From Bacteroidales bacterium (GTDB lineage: Bacteria > Bacteroidota > Bacteroidia > Bacteroidales > Paludibacteraceae), in assembly GCA_900769555.1 (NCBI GenBank), contig CAAGHA010000189.1:1-33185 (forward strand): a stretch of 33,185 bases of DNA. The letters run 5' to 3'. Shown here piece by piece: positions 17,638 to 26,036 of this stretch; position 1 is the stretch's first letter; every line of letters begins with the position of its first letter. The notes under the pieces are model-generated. The model saw nothing but the letters and a program-made list of their open reading frames with translations, had not been told where the DNA came from and did not search any database. Made by a program: the position numbers and the translations under genes.

Positions 17638-18159
17638 TTACAGGATTCTTTTATACTCCTCGGGAGGAGCCATTCCAAACAATTTATAAATCAGTAACTG
17701 CTCTTCAACGTCTTTTCTGAGTTTGTTTTTCAAAACTGTCGCTAAACGTGTAAGCACCACCTTTTTATCCTCTTTGTTTTCTTTTTGAACATTGTTGCTT
17801 TGTGATGCATGTACCGTTTGAAGAACCGCGCTTAATTGAGGATATATTGCTACAATAATTCCATCTATGATCTCAGTTGCAATCTGCTTGTCCATGAAAG
17901 AATAATCTATCATTCTTTCAAGTGCTTTATTTCTCAATAGCACCACATTAGACATGTTTTTCGAGATATCAATGATGCACTCCATAGCATTAGATTCGTA
18001 TGCCATACGAACACATCTTTTTAACTCGACCGCTCCGGGAATAAAATCTGCCATCAAAGCAACTACAAATTTCCCATTCTTCAAATCCACTGTTGCATAT
18101 TGCTTTTTTACGTCCGCAAAAAATTGAGGTAATAATTCTATATTTTTGATGTTTTGCAT
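17638..18159 (-). CDS. Minimal shared-N-domain protein
   Basis: Start chosen at ATG 18159 because AGGAG lies 7-8 bases upstream; the TTG at 18186 would overlap the previous stop and lacks a site. About 173 residues: the shared N-domain (about 3-108, motif MADFIP, followed by the conserved RMAYESNAM segment and the IDYSFMDKQIA helix) plus only a short charged helical tail of about 60 residues. It is therefore the smallest of the six family members and useful for defining the domain borders. It follows the transglutaminase-like gene directly. Confidence 0.65.
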   Translation of the reverse strand: MQNIKNIELLPQFFADVKKQYATVDLKNGKFVVALMADFIPGAVELKRCVRMAYESNAMECIIDISKNMSNVVLLRNKALERMIDYSFMDKQIATEIIDGIIVAIYPQLSAVLQTVHASQSNNVQKENKEDKKVVLTRLATVLKNKLRKDVEEQLLIYKLFGMAPPEEYKRIL

Positions 18160-18172
18160 TTCCAATCTCCTA

Positions 18173-19237
18173 TTAGACAATTTCAATATAGATATTATGT
18201 GTTAGTTCTGATATCGAATAACGATATGGTGAAAACTTCAATGCCTTCAAAAATCCAGCTTGTATAGCGCTTTCTATTTCAGCTTTGGGAGGCATTGCAT
18301 TAGCGTATTTTACTGCAATATATTGATCATTTGCACGCAAACGAGAGCTTATATATGAGGAAAGGTCACTTGTTGTTTTAACAAACAAGTGGTTTTTATA
18401 GTAATAATTCTGTTTAATTGACACACATTTGGGATATAGCTTACTCTCCCATGTATGATTAGCCAGAATTAATTTATCATCAAGGTTAAAATAGTCGTAA
18501 CAAAAAGAAATATCGCCTTTTTCCTTTATATCCCAAGTTACATCAACATGGAATGTTTCTTCGTTTATCTTTACCATATTCCAAGCATGACCAGCATCGC
18601 CTTGTCTCGGAATTGTATTTCCTATAACAACAAAGCTTTTAATTTGGCAATAATCACAAAGCAACTTAAACGCACAAGCAATTCCCCAACATACAGCCCG
18701 TTTTTTCAACAATGGACCTAATACATTGAATGCTTCATCAATATGATTAGCACTGTTAAGTGCTTCATGATCATACACTACGGTTTTAACCAGATAATCG
18801 TGTATGATTTTTTCTTTTTGATACTCTGTCATATTAGGCAATATATATTTTTTTCGAAATATATTCAATCCTTGCTCAAGACGTCTATCGTATTCTTCAA
18901 TTTCCTTATCGGTATAAATATAGTTTTGCGAATAGATGTAACCAAAGGGTGTAGGTATATATGAATACTTGGTGACGTCTAAGTAATAAAAAGAAGGAGT
19001 ATCGTTGTAAACAGAAATGGCTATATCCGAGATATCTTTAGGCGTAAGCCTCCTTAGGTCAGCATGCACCTCTATAGATTTTTTGCGCGCCCTAAACCCC
19101 TCATATAGCTCTTTATATATGCTTTTCTTATCTTCCGACAAAGCTTGATAATAGAATTTCGTATATTCAATCAACATTTTTCTTTTCAAGCCCTGCAAAC
19201 AGTAAATTGTTTGCAGGGCAACACCAATTAAGCTCAC
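18173..19237 (-). CDS. Transglutaminase-like cysteine protease/transferase-fold protein
   Basis: A 354-residue protein (GTG start at 19237 overlapping the PP2C stop as GTGA; an ATG at 19177 is the alternative). The transglutaminase-like core shows Cys in RAVCWGIACAF (C183), His in GDAGHAWNMV (H217) and Asp in FHVDVTWD (D232), the complete papain-like triad. The HDYLVKTVVYD segment before it is typical of this family. There is no signal peptide, unlike the many exported members, so it should work in the cytoplasm as a protease or cross-linker. Coupling to PP2C suggests that it acts in the signalling block. The first 20 codons contain a strong hairpin, which casts doubt on the upstream start. 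Confidence 0.8.
   Translation of the reverse strand: MSLIGVALQTIYCLQGLKRKMLIEYTKFYYQALSEDKKSIYKELYEGFRARKKSIEVHADLRRLTPKDISDIAISVYNDTPSFYYLDVTKYSYIPTPFGYIYSQNYIYTDKEIEEYDRRLEQGLNIFRKKYILPNMTEYQKEKIIHDYLVKTVVYDHEALNSANHIDEAFNVLGPLLKKRAVCWGIACAFKLLCDYCQIKSFVVIGNTIPRQGDAGHAWNMVKINEETFHVDVTWDIKEKGDISFCYDYFNLDDKLILANHTWESKLYPKCVSIKQNYYYKNHLFVKTTSDLSSYISSRLRANDQYIAVKYANAMPPKAEIESAIQAGFLKALKFSPYRYSISELTHNIYIEIV
19190..19219 (-). other. Perfect 12-bp stem-loop at the PP2C/transglutaminase junction
   Basis: GCCCTGCAAACA and TGTTTGCAGGGC pair perfectly around a 6-base loop. It lies between the GTG (19237) and ATG (19177) start candidates of the transglutaminase-like gene and is not followed by a T-run, so it is not a standard terminator. 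It may set relative expression by mRNA processing or by controlling initiation. Confidence 0.6.
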
Positions 19238-21036
19238 GATTGTGGCTTGTTTTTCATAAAACCAAAGAATCCGCTCTTGGATTTCTTTTCTTGTTGCATC
19301 TCTTGAGTTTCGATAGAAGTTATGCTTGAATCATTATTTTCTTCATCCGAAAGCACTTCTGAAACATCATCCTCAGCAACTTTAACATCAACATTTGCTT
19401 CCTCGCACTCATCTGCTATGACTGCACTACTCTCCTCAGAAGGCTCATCAATAATTGTTTCATCGTGTCCTACGCATGGTTCAATTATTTCTTTGGTTTC
19501 AACTGTACCATCGTTCTCTTCAACAACTATTTCGTCACCATCAATTGAATCGGGAGCATCTTCTTGAGCTACATCTGCGTCGGTAGGTATTTCTGCTTGC
19601 TCATTGTTGTTACTGTTAACATCCACGGAATCATCATCTTTCTTCAAAGCATCATTGTTGTCCGTATGGATTTCAAAAACACAAGACACTTCGCGCTGAT
19701 CTTCCACGGTAGAAGAAGTATTTAGCACAGAAATAGGTTTAGACTTACCCTCATGCTCCTTTTTGATTTGAACAAAACTATCATACTTTTGCTTGTATGC
19801 AGTATATTCGTCATCGCAAATTTTCTTCTTGTTAAGAGCATTTTGTATTTCCCGCGAAAGTTCGTCGCGTTCTTCTTTTATTCGCTCCAATCTTCTCTGC
19901 AAACACTTGATTGAATATGGAGAAAATGGGATCACTCTCGCACTTAACGACATCCGAGATTTACTTTGTGCATGGGAGTCAATATCCGCTTTTATATTTC
20001 TATACTCTTCTTCAAGCTCTCTGTATTTCCGCTTTAACTGATCACACGCAGATTCGGCATCGATACATTTTTTTTGCAAAAAAGCCAGTTTAGGAGTCAT
20101 GGAGTCAATTCTCTCTTGAGCTTTTGCAATTGCATCATTGACGATTACAGCTTCGTTATCTGCAATAATTTTATCAAGTTTAGCTCTAAACAAATCGCGT
20201 TCAATTAACCCACAAATTGTTGTATCATCTTGACTTCCCTCTGCGCTAAAACCAGGCAGGGTTTCGCACAAATGCTTCTCTAATTCCTCCACGCCCAACT
20301 CACAAGCTATCTGCAACTTTTCTCGATAGTAAGTGTGCATTTTATCCATAGAACCAAAAGAATCTTCAACACCATCGCTGCCAGCTACACATGCAATGAT
20401 CGCGTTTTGTTTTAAATCAATAATATGGTATCTACAACTTTGAACTGCATCCACATCACACACTGAGGTGGTTACATTAGCAAAACACCTATCGTCCCAA
20501 GGAATCGGCTGCGTTGCATTTCCTTCGCAATCAAATACGACACATCTACCGTCGCCTTGTTGTAAAAGAAGAGCATACTCGTCGGTCATAAGGCATGCAA
20601 TAAACGTCGTTCCGTATATATGTTCTATACGTTCTCCACGTCTATAACGCTCAATGTAATCTTTGGCTTCAGACTCCTCTTTTTCGCTTAAAGGGTTCTG
20701 CAAGAAGTCTTCATTAACTACACATGACCATTTCCCAAAAATTGAAGTAACCAACTGGTTCACAAGTTCGCTTGCGCCATATTTGTCCATCAATTGTTCT
20801 TCCCATTTTTGGTTCTTGATTTCTTTGGCGAATAGTTGTAACTCTTGAACAGCAATCTCGCATATAGTGCGAGATCCGAAACTACTTCTCGGACAATTAG
20901 AGTCTCCGTGACCGTCTCCTAAAGCAAATATTTTGCAATCCTCATTTTCAAACTTAATGCCATAGTCCTCGCAAGGCATGTCCTTTTTTATATGACCTGC
21001 CCCCTGCACTGACTGGCAAAACAATTCATATGCCAC
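19234..21036 (-). CDS. PP2C-type protein phosphatase with coiled coil and acidic tail
   Basis: A 600-residue protein (GTG start with AGAGGTG upstream). Residues 1 to about 275 are a PP2C domain: CEDYG near residue 22, LGDGHGD at 39-45, GSDGVED near 217 and a final DDTTICG near 267, supplying the metal-binding aspartates. Residues about 285-420 form a long coiled coil. Residues about 430-585 are highly acidic, ending in a Lys-rich SGFFGFMKNKPQ tail. It should dephosphorylate targets of the kinase encoded two genes upstream. The vWA gene lies between, giving the TerY-P order kinase, vWA, PP2C. The long tail beyond the catalytic domain is unusual and probably a docking region. Confidence 0.85.
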   Translation of the reverse strand: MAYELFCQSVQGAGHIKKDMPCEDYGIKFENEDCKIFALGDGHGDSNCPRSSFGSRTICEIAVQELQLFAKEIKNQKWEEQLMDKYGASELVNQLVTSIFGKWSCVVNEDFLQNPLSEKEESEAKDYIERYRRGERIEHIYGTTFIACLMTDEYALLLQQGDGRCVVFDCEGNATQPIPWDDRCFANVTTSVCDVDAVQSCRYHIIDLKQNAIIACVAGSDGVEDSFGSMDKMHTYYREKLQIACELGVEELEKHLCETLPGFSAEGSQDDTTICGLIERDLFRAKLDKIIADNEAVIVNDAIAKAQERIDSMTPKLAFLQKKCIDAESACDQLKRKYRELEEEYRNIKADIDSHAQSKSRMSLSARVIPFSPYSIKCLQRRLERIKEERDELSREIQNALNKKKICDDEYTAYKQKYDSFVQIKKEHEGKSKPISVLNTSSTVEDQREVSCVFEIHTDNNDALKKDDDSVDVNSNNNEQAEIPTDADVAQEDAPDSIDGDEIVVEENDGTVETKEIIEPCVGHDETIIDEPSEESSAVIADECEEANVDVKVAEDDVSEVLSDEENNDSSITSIETQEMQQEKKSKSGFFGFMKNKPQS

Positions 21037-21066
21037 GTTATCACCTCTACTTTCTAATGGGGGATG

Positions 21067-21891
21067 TTAATTCCAACCTCCATCATCGTCTCCGCCCCAA
21101 TCACCACCTCCGGCGGGAGGATTGGTTGCGGAAGTACCACTTGACTGCTGATCCCAATTATTCCAAGGATCTGCACCATCTGTTCCTACTTGAACGCTGT
21201 CTGGATCATCAAGCATCTTCTTTGTCTGATTGATTATATCAACAGCATTACCGCCCTCAGCAGTAGTTCTGCTCTTAGAATTAATCATCGATGCGGTCAT
21301 TGATGCGACCTTGATAAGAGCCTTCAGCGTAGCAAGATCATTTACAGCAACAACAGCCTCAGAGTTACCAACGAGCTTTGCAAGACAGTTCTTATCCGCA
21401 TCATCACCTACGGCAATAGCGATTTTCGTTGCATACTTGAACCACTTGTTGTTGTTCTTGACCCATTCAAGCTTGTTTTCCCACACACCGGGGTCGGTAG
21501 GCTCTCCATCACTCATAAAAATGAGAACAGGAATACAAAATCCGGTATCACTTACCAAAAATTCACTTCTTGACAGTTTGTTATGTAAAGCAGTGAGTGC
21601 AGTTGCTACCTCTGTAGTTCCACCAGCCTCAAGGTCATTCCAGAAAAAGTCATCCATAAAGACCAATCCGTTTGTAACCCACTCTGCATTGGTAGAGAAC
21701 TTCAAAACACCAACCTTGATTTCAGCATCGGGATTGTGCGCAGAAACATCTCTCAAGACCTCCATGGTTTCATTCATTGCTTCATTTACAGCAGCAATTC
21801 TGTCACCGGTCATACTTCCGGAAGTATCGAGGACATACACAATAGGAAGAACTTTGCGTGCAACTTCAACAGTTTCATTTACGTTTGGCAT
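21067..21891 (-). CDS. TerY-like vWA domain protein with intact MIDAS
   Basis: A 274-residue protein. The vWA domain fills residues about 12-205, with a complete metal-ion-dependent adhesion site: DTSGS at 22-26, GGTT at 90-93 and MSDGEPTD with Asp 128. The tail is Gly/Asp/Trp-rich (ending GGDWGGDDDGGWN) and probably disordered. In TerY-type systems such proteins bind partners in a metal-dependent way and are linked to phosphorylation. It sits between kinase and PP2C genes with strong ribosome sites, so the three should be made together. It is the closest of the three vWA paralogues here to TerY. Confidence 0.85.
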   Translation of the reverse strand: MPNVNETVEVARKVLPIVYVLDTSGSMTGDRIAAVNEAMNETMEVLRDVSAHNPDAEIKVGVLKFSTNAEWVTNGLVFMDDFFWNDLEAGGTTEVATALTALHNKLSRSEFLVSDTGFCIPVLIFMSDGEPTDPGVWENKLEWVKNNNKWFKYATKIAIAVGDDADKNCLAKLVGNSEAVVAVNDLATLKALIKVASMTASMINSKSRTTAEGGNAVDIINQTKKMLDDPDSVQVGTDGADPWNNWDQQSSGTSATNPPAGGGDWGGDDDGGWN

Positions 21892-21911
21892 AATTTAAAT
21901 CTCCTTTTTCT

Positions 21912-23201
21912 TTACATTAATTCAATTTTGTTTCCGTAAGCTTCGATAACAATTCCAGCCTTAAACGGTACAACTTCTTGAGGCTGAACTTGTCTCATAT
22001 TTCCGCTGGGAGTTTTAGCACTCAAAATATTCGTGGTCATATTCTTCAAACCGAGGACAGAAGGATCATTATCCTTTGCCACAACCAAAGCTACGGGATT
22101 TAAAGCTTCATCTGCATTACAAATACCCAACTGACATCTGTAAATTCGAGAACCTCTTGCAGCGGTAATTGCATAATCTGGAAGTTTAATTACGTGGTTA
22201 ATAACCATCGGTTTTCCGCAACCGTCACATTTTGTTGTGGCAGCATTTTTAATAAAGACCTCATTGCCACATCCGCACTTAACAATATCGCTTCTGAAGC
22301 GAACAAGAACCTTCAACCAATCCAATTCTCTTAATCTTCTGTTGGGTTCTTTGATTGCCTGCTGGCTAAATGCTTTCAAGAAAGCGTCCTTAATGTAATC
22401 CGGCATAAAGCCCCATCTTGCAATAACATTAGCATGAATATTCTTAACAGGGGCATTAGCATTGTTGGTTGGATCACAAATGAACAATGCCTCACTGCCA
22501 TACAACTTTTCTGCTTCGGGAGGTGTCAAACAAGGAATTAAAGATTTCTTTCCCTCAAGCGGATGATTCATACAAAGAATCAAGAAAAGGATAACCGAAA
22601 GAGAAAATCTATCGGTCTGAGTGTTAGGAAGAACATGCTGGCAAACAATTTCGGGGGCCATATATCTCGGCTTACCGACGATACCCATATTAGTGCCGTT
22701 AGGAGCAACGTTGTCGTTGTCACAAATCAAAACATCACCAGTTTGGGGATTGATAAAGAAGTTACCATCGTTCAAATCCTGATAGCTGCATCCGTTGTTG
22801 TGTAAGATTCTGAATGCGGAAACAATGCGAATACAAGCTTCGACCGCTGCCTTGAACGAGGCAAATTTCACGTCTCTTGCTAACATGAATTCGGACAATT
22901 CGAAATAACCATCTGGACGCAAATCCATGATGTAACCAAAAGAGCCGTCCGACTTTTCAGTTACCGCCTCCGGCCAAAGGAATGCTTTGTCGGGAGAGCC
23001 TTTGTCAGCATTGCGCTTCAAGTTGTCATAGAACGCTTCGGGATTATTTCCTGCATTTCTATACCACTTGAGTGCTTTTTTCTTTCCTGCGTATTCAACC
23101 ACGTAGACATCGCCTTGTCCACCGCCAGCCAAATACTTGATAATTTTGATTGGTGCCCCAAAATTTGTTTTCAGCACCTTTCCGGGTTCAAACTGTGCCA
23201 T
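21912..23201 (-). CDS. Ser/Thr kinase-like protein with C-terminal zinc ribbon
   Basis: A 429-residue protein with AGGAGG before ATG 23201. Kinase domain, residues about 18-290: Gly-rich loop GGGQGDVY (26-33), Lys in ALKWY (K45), catalytic loop YQDLNDGN (D142, N147), metal Asp in CDNDN (in place of DFG, about 161-163), and APE at 182-184. The HRD arginine is replaced by Gln, so it is a non-RD kinase without the usual activation-loop control. A zinc ribbon (CGCG, then CDGC, about 320-345) follows, as in TerY-P kinases. The last ~70 residues begin CQLGICNADEAL and match a domain in two neighbouring proteins. Confidence 0.85.
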   Translation of the reverse strand: MAQFEPGKVLKTNFGAPIKIIKYLAGGGQGDVYVVEYAGKKKALKWYRNAGNNPEAFYDNLKRNADKGSPDKAFLWPEAVTEKSDGSFGYIMDLRPDGYFELSEFMLARDVKFASFKAAVEACIRIVSAFRILHNNGCSYQDLNDGNFFINPQTGDVLICDNDNVAPNGTNMGIVGKPRYMAPEIVCQHVLPNTQTDRFSLSVILFLILCMNHPLEGKKSLIPCLTPPEAEKLYGSEALFICDPTNNANAPVKNIHANVIARWGFMPDYIKDAFLKAFSQQAIKEPNRRLRELDWLKVLVRFRSDIVKCGCGNEVFIKNAATTKCDGCGKPMVINHVIKLPDYAITAARGSRIYRCQLGICNADEALNPVALVVAKDNDPSVLGLKNMTTNILSAKTPSGNMRQVQPQEVVPFKAGIVIEAYGNKIELM

Positions 23202-23231
23202 GTTTTTATCCTCCTAAAATATTTTTATTTC

Positions 23232-23843
23232 TTATTGCCACTCGCCGATAAACAACGGTGATGAACTAACATCATCCCATTTTTCTTCCGCGACCATTCG
23301 CTTAAACTCAATTACAACTTGGTCGTTGATCAAAACGCAATCGCCTTCTTCTACTTCAATTGTTTCTCCAATTGAGAAATTTTTTGTTACTGTCGAAGAA
23401 CCCTTTAGCAAAATTCCGTTTGGTTTTTTTGTAACAGAAACAAAACCTTGACACCATATTTCTTGGTTGTCCTCAACACCAATTAACCGTGATCGATCAA
23501 CTTTCAAATTTACTTTTGCATTCTCGATTGATTCGTTGGTTATTCGAACACCTAAATAGCCTTGAGTGGGGGATTCGGTTTCTGATGATGAAGCGAGCAT
23601 TTTCAACATTTCATCAACCCCCAAGCCGATTTGTTCTGCCATCGCTTTTAATTCTTCATCTTTATCAATATTCTCATCTGAGATCTTGAACATAGTGCTT
23701 TCCGCTTTATTGACTACAAATGCGGCTTTAAGAGCATTTTGAGGGGTGCTTGCTGAAATTTGACAATTCGCAATAATAATTTCTTTATCTTCAATCTTGA
23801 CCTCGCCAGTTGGCGACACAATCGCTAAATAAATATCTGCCAT
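23232..23843 (-). CDS. Beta-rich regulator sharing the kinase C-terminal domain
   Basis: A 203-residue protein with GGAGG before ATG 23843. Its start (CQISASTPQNALKAAFVVN) aligns with the CQLG segment of the kinase and the vWA protein at 23865. Its end (segment IWCQGFVSV to VLINDQVVIEF) aligns with the C-terminus of that vWA protein. A 22-residue helical insert at 62-83 (DEELKAMAEQ, then EMLKML) also occurs in the FtsK-like ATPase. This makes it a likely adaptor between the kinase/vWA block and the ATPase. No catalytic residues are seen; an FHA-like fold is possible but not shown. Confidence 0.55.
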   Translation of the reverse strand: MADIYLAIVSPTGEVKIEDKEIIIANCQISASTPQNALKAAFVVNKAESTMFKISDENIDKDEELKAMAEQIGLGVDEMLKMLASSSETESPTQGYLGVRITNESIENAKVNLKVDRSRLIGVEDNQEIWCQGFVSVTKKPNGILLKGSSTVTKNFSIGETIEVEEGDCVLINDQVVIEFKRMVAEEKWDDVSSSPLFIGEWQ

Positions 23844-23864
23844 ATTAGACCTCCAACCTACAAA

Positions 23865-25016
23865 TCAAAAATCAAAGGGATTACCATTATGATTCATCGT
23901 AGCACGAGGGCGTTTTTTTAGAGTAGCAATCGTTTTATTACCAATTAAGATACTATCACCCTCAAGGAATTCTACATATTCTCCGCGTTTTAGTTCTCTT
24001 GATATACTTCCACCCGTTGCACTGGTCCCCCAGTCATCATACTCACCTAAGAACGTGATGCCTTCCTCGGTTTTGATAATAGATGTAATTCCGTTGCAAT
24101 GGATAGTATCGCCAACATTACAAACTACATGTCGTTCGCTGTCTTCTCCCCAGCCATAAGGCATTTTAAGGCAAATCCAAAGATTTTCAACGCAAACATT
24201 TTTCAGCCTAAAATGACCATTTGTTTTGTTTTGCTCCAGGACAAACACTTCTTTCAAAGCATCCTCTTGTGAACAAGGTCCTAACTGGCACTGTAATATC
24301 GGATTCACTTCTTTTTCAAGCTCTACGATTTGCGAAGATAATTCCAAATAATACCCTTTATCATCAGAATCATCCTTGTTATCGCTTAAATTAATGTCGA
24401 TAACTGGACTTTCGCACTTATGAATAATAGGACTATCATCAGGTTCATATTCTCGAACCCTTATCAATTGTTTAAGTATAACAAGATCATTGCAACCAAC
24501 TACAGCTTCGGAAGTACCAACAATCTCGTTTAAGCAGTCAACATCTACTTCGTCACCTATCTTAACCGCAATTTTCATAGAGCTTTGAAACCATTTATTC
24601 TTTTTGATTTCATTTAACGATTTTTTCCAGTCGTCCGTCGGCACTCCGTCTGTGACAAAGATTATATTTGGAAAACATATTCCCGATTTTTCCCCAAACA
24701 GGAATTTCTTGTTTAGTTTTCTATCGAGTTCACTTAAAGCATCACCCAAATCGGTTAGACCTCCTGCCTGCAAATCCACCCATTGGCATGACTCTGCATT
24801 TTGCATCGAGTCAAACATCCATTTGCAACCAGATGAATACGATAAAACATTGATAGTAATATCATATTCCGAACCCACACTATCATGTAACACTTCAATC
24901 GTTTCTCTAAGCGCTTCATTAAGCGCAGCGATACGCTCTCCTGCCATGCTACCCGATGTATCTATAACATAGATAAACGGCACAGTTTTGCGCGGCAAAG
25001 AATCAATTCTTGGCAT
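23865..25016 (-). CDS. vWA domain protein with beta-rich C-terminal domain
   Basis: A 383-residue protein, AGGAGG before ATG 25016. vWA domain at about 10-195 with a complete MIDAS (DTSGS at 19-23, AGGLTD, VTDGVPTD). Residues about 245-378 form the CQLG-type beta-rich domain shared with the kinase and the 23232 protein, here in its longest form (CQLGPCSQEDAL to LIGNKTIATL). The extreme C-terminus is NPFDF, a motif also found twice in the VirD4-like ATPase. It probably bridges the phosphorylation block and that ATPase (inference). It is the second of three vWA genes in this block. Confidence 0.8.
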   Translation of the reverse strand: MPRIDSLPRKTVPFIYVIDTSGSMAGERIAALNEALRETIEVLHDSVGSEYDITINVLSYSSGCKWMFDSMQNAESCQWVDLQAGGLTDLGDALSELDRKLNKKFLFGEKSGICFPNIIFVTDGVPTDDWKKSLNEIKKNKWFQSSMKIAVKIGDEVDVDCLNEIVGTSEAVVGCNDLVILKQLIRVREYEPDDSPIIHKCESPVIDINLSDNKDDSDDKGYYLELSSQIVELEKEVNPILQCQLGPCSQEDALKEVFVLEQNKTNGHFRLKNVCVENLWICLKMPYGWGEDSERHVVCNVGDTIHCNGITSIIKTEEGITFLGEYDDWGTSATGGSISRELKRGEYVEFLEGDSILIGNKTIATLKKRPRATMNHNGNPFDF

Positions 25017-25054
25017 TTTCTTTCCTCCTTCTCGCTACATTTGTTTTGTTAATC

Positions 25055-25747
25055 CTATTCCCAATCGCCCCAGCCTTCATCTTCCAGCGGCTCTTGAGAA
25101 CTTTCTGAAGCTCTACATTCCTTTAAAAACTCACCAAACCCTTTTGGGGTGTCCCGATTAAAATACTTAAACATAATTGAATGCACATAACACGCATCCT
25201 GCAGAGGAACAATCGTTTCAATGTTTTTAACAAACTTCAACAAAAAGTCTACATTTGTATCGTCATTAATTGATATTGCAAGTTTGTTTGAGTACTTAAA
25301 CCATTTGTTTCCGTTCGTTACCCTTTCGACGGTATTTTCCCACTCTACCGTTGATGCATGCGTTCTATCACTTATTAAAACAATGTACGGAACGAAAAAT
25401 CCCACATCGCTTTTCAACATTTCACTTCTACTTAATTGCTTGTTCAATTCTTCAAGAAGTGAACCTGGATCGGATTCGCTACTCATACACAAGTCTTTCC
25501 ATTCGAATTTATTGGCAGGCTGCAATTCATTGTACATCCACTTGCCTTTCATAGCGTTCGAAAGAACATTAATTCTAATATCATAGTCGTAGTCGCCATA
25601 ATAGCATTCAAACATAGAAGTTATCGCGTGCATGGTTCGGTTTAAATTACTTATGCACTCAAAGTTCTTAAGATCACTTATGTCTACCACATATATAATT
25701 GGAAGTATTCGTCGCGATATTTCAACAACATCAATTAGATTCGGCAT
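25055..25747 (-). CDS. Degenerate vWA-like protein lacking a MIDAS
   Basis: Start set at ATG 25747, with GGGAGG 5 bases upstream and MPN matching its paralogue, rather than the upstream in-frame codon at 25768. About 230 residues aligning along their whole length with the vWA protein at 21067 (shared LPIIYVVD, SRSEMLKSDVGF, NKWFKYSNKLAI). The metal site is lost: DTSGS is DISDL, GGTT is absent and SDGEPTD is SDRTHAST. It therefore cannot bind metal in the usual way and may be a structural or regulatory pseudo-vWA. The tail ends GWGDWE, echoing the Trp/Asp-rich tail of its paralogue. Confidence 0.75.
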   Translation of the reverse strand: MPNLIDVVEISRRILPIIYVVDISDLKNFECISNLNRTMHAITSMFECYYGDYDYDIRINVLSNAMKGKWMYNELQPANKFEWKDLCMSSESDPGSLLEELNKQLSRSEMLKSDVGFFVPYIVLISDRTHASTVEWENTVERVTNGNKWFKYSNKLAISINDDTNVDFLLKFVKNIETIVPLQDACYVHSIMFKYFNRDTPKGFGEFLKECRASESSQEPLEDEGWGDWE

Positions 25748-25812
25748 ACAACCTCCCTTTATGTTCAATATTTGTCACAAATTTAAAAGAGTGTACAATT
25801 TATTTCTATGTA

Positions 25813-26019
25813 TTAAACAATTGCATGTGAATCAAGGGGGACTCCCACCTTGTGCAGAAGCTTTTCAATTTCTGTTTTGGTAGAAACGGCTTTTTTCAGA
25901 GCTTCGACATAATCTTCTCTTGAGCAATCAAACGCCTGTATGCATGGAACAACACCAAACATATCGAAGTAAGCCTTATTTAATTGACGCATTTCTTTGT
26001 TAAAAGTGATATCATCCAT
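25813..26019 (-). CDS. Small hypothetical protein, possible immunity factor
   Basis: Start set at ATG 26019 because AAAGGGG lies about 7 bases upstream; a longer frame would run into the previous gene. A 68-residue helical, acidic protein with FGVVPCIQAFDCSREDY and a helix carrying ALKKAVSTKTEIEKLL. Family not recognised. It follows the metallopeptidase toxin domain by 17 bases, the usual place of an immunity gene in T7-type effector loci, but small proteins of this style also occur elsewhere in Firmicutes, so the immunity role is only inferred. Confidence 0.5.
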   Translation of the reverse strand: MDDITFNKEMRQLNKAYFDMFGVVPCIQAFDCSREDYVEALKKAVSTKTEIEKLLHKVGVPLDSHAIV

Positions 26020-26036
26020 ATAATCATCCCCTTTCT

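Noticed and set aside
25749..25812. Internal promoter before the third vWA gene
   Set aside because: TTGTAC is present on the minus strand but no good -10 box at the right spacing; too weak to report.
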